64,000 nucleotides of DNA from Vagococcus vulneris. Lineage in GTDB: Bacteria; Bacillota; Bacilli; Lactobacillales; Vagococcaceae. The stretch spans positions 186,001 to 250,000 of the forward strand of contig NZ_NGJS01000001.1 of assembly GCF_003950515.1 (NCBI RefSeq), given 5' to 3'. Within the stretch, counting starts at the first letter, position 1. Each line of letters opens with the position of its first letter. The notes below the pieces were generated by a model. That model saw nothing but the letters and a program-made list of their open reading frames with translations, was not told the origin of the DNA and did no database searches. This document shows, in pieces, positions 63,256 to 64,000 of this stretch. Position numbers and translations under genes: made by a program.

Positions 63256-63617
63256 AACTTACATGGTTCAGTTGCTGCCTTTCCGTTCTTGGATAAATCT
63301 ACCTTTATAACTTTATCGCTTTCAATCTCAATATTTTCCATTGTAGTATATACGTCGGAATCAACAATCTTCATTCTAATTTCTGTACCATCTTTTTTGA
63401 TTTCATAGGTTGCGTTTACTTCACCATCATCATCTGCTTTAGCCATACCATCCTCGAAAAAGATGATTTTGCCTTCACCTTCTTTAGTCACAAATGTCCA
63501 AATACCAGTTCCTTCAGTAAGCGTTGCTTCTAATTTTTTATCTTTGTTACTACAACCAGTAAAAAGAAACAGTGCTAGAAATAGTAGCCCAACAATCTTA
63601 AATCCTATCCTTTTCAT
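63246..63617 (-). CDS. Small lipoprotein of unknown function
   Basis: 123 residues. Signal peptide MKRIGFKIVGLLFLALFLFT with lipobox FTGC, then a roughly 100-residue beta-rich acidic domain (GIWTFVTKEGEGKIIFFEDG, YEIKKDGTEIRMKI). It starts within the last codon of the upstream gene, so the two are cotranscribed. The domain resembles small extracytoplasmic lipoproteins of mobile elements, but no function can be given. Confidence 0.75.
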   Translation of the reverse strand: MKRIGFKIVGLLFLALFLFTGCSNKDKKLEATLTEGTGIWTFVTKEGEGKIIFFEDGMAKADDDGEVNATYEIKKDGTEIRMKIVDSDVYTTMENIEIESDKVIKVDLSKNGKAATEPCKLVK

Positions 63618-64000
63618 ACGTTATCCTCCCCACTAGAATCTTTTCTAAAATATTCCAGCATAAACAGATAATATTTTTTGAAGATTTCCTTTTCATTTGA
63701 AAACTTATTTTGTAAAAGAAACGCGTCAATTCCAGATGCTAAAGCTCCGATTCTAAGAGTCAACTTGTTTTCAAGGGAAAAGTAGAAAAAGAGTTCAAAA
63801 TGGTGATTTCTCACTAAGATCAACTTTTCTCCCGGCTGCAAGGTTTCAATTTTATTGTTAAGTTCATACAGGTTTCTTGAGTCATCAACATTACTATTAG
63901 GAAATAACTCCGTTGGAACAGATACAGTGTACCCTGCAGCAGTTAATTCGTTTAGAAAGGCAATCCGCCAGGCTTCCAACGGATTGAACACTGATAATTC
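63614..64000 (-). CDS. Hypothetical protein, probably 5'-truncated by the window edge
   Basis: From the GTG at 63991 the frame gives 125 residues (MFNPLEAWRIAFLNELTAAG...). The frame is still open to base 64000 and reads ELSV before the GTG, so the true start probably lies outside. Soluble, no recognised domain; ends FRKDSSGEDNV. Overlaps the lipoprotein start by 4 bases. Confidence 0.6.
   Translation of the reverse strand, partial: ELSVFNPLEAWRIAFLNELTAAGYTVSVPTELFPNSNVDDSRNLYELNNKIETLQPGEKLILVRNHHFELFFYFSLENKLTLRIGALASGIDAFLLQNKFSNEKEIFKKYYLFMLEYFRKDSSGEDNV

Overview
The window reads as chromosome of a low-GC Gram-positive bacterium of the Lactobacillales, most probably an Enterococcus or a close relative. 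The reasons are the AT-rich sequence, strong GGAGG-type ribosome binding sites, LacI/RpiR/LevR-type sugar control, and the very high density of mannose-family PTS genes driven by sigma-54 promoters. Genus and species are inference. No rRNA, tRNA or CRISPR array was seen.

Almost everything from 1 to about 58,900 is carbohydrate import and catabolism, nearly all on the minus strand. The backbone is a module that occurs five times. Each has a LevR/ManR-type activator gene (HTH, sigma-54 AAA+ domain, PTS-regulatory domains), a hairpin just after it, a good sigma-54 -24/-12 promoter, and then a mannose-family PTS operon. Module 1 (1-2948) runs off the left edge. Module 2 (8803-15500) is IIA-IIB-IIC-IID plus a GH32 beta-fructosidase. 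Module 3 (15847-24922) has two IIA and two IIB genes, IIC-IID and a 955-residue putative glycosidase of unclear family. Module 4 (36952-43295) is IIB-IIC-IID-IIA plus a DUF2961/GH172 enzyme. Module 5 (47941-58886) is IIA-IIB, a class II aldolase, a sugar epimerase-like TIM barrel, a zinc alcohol dehydrogenase, IIC-IID, a mannitol-1-phosphate dehydrogenase-like protein, an aldo/keto reductase and a DeoC-like aldolase.

Between the modules lie three further sugar loci. At 3019-8488 is a sucrose-type locus: LacI regulator, GH32, glucose/sucrose-family PTS IIBC, separate IIA, and ROK fructokinase. At 25629-36840 is an ABC-transporter locus with a divergent LacI regulator: solute-binding lipoprotein, two permeases, GH172 enzyme, second ROK fructokinase, MsmK-type ATPase, VOC protein and GH13 alpha-glucosidase, followed by a decayed carboxylesterase. 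At 43864-47440 is an RpiR regulator with a GH1 6-phospho-beta-glucosidase and a cellobiose-type IIC. Two GH32, two GH172 and two fructokinases suggest an island specialised for fructose-containing saccharides, possibly including difructose dianhydrides, the known substrate class of one GH172 enzyme.

From about 59,100 rightwards the sequence changes into accessory and decaying DNA. It holds broken MarR, GNAT and RpiR genes, a small toxin-antitoxin-like pair whose acetyltransferase carries an in-frame stop, two transposase remnants, a replication/DnaD-like protein, a small lipoprotein and an edge-truncated hypothetical gene.
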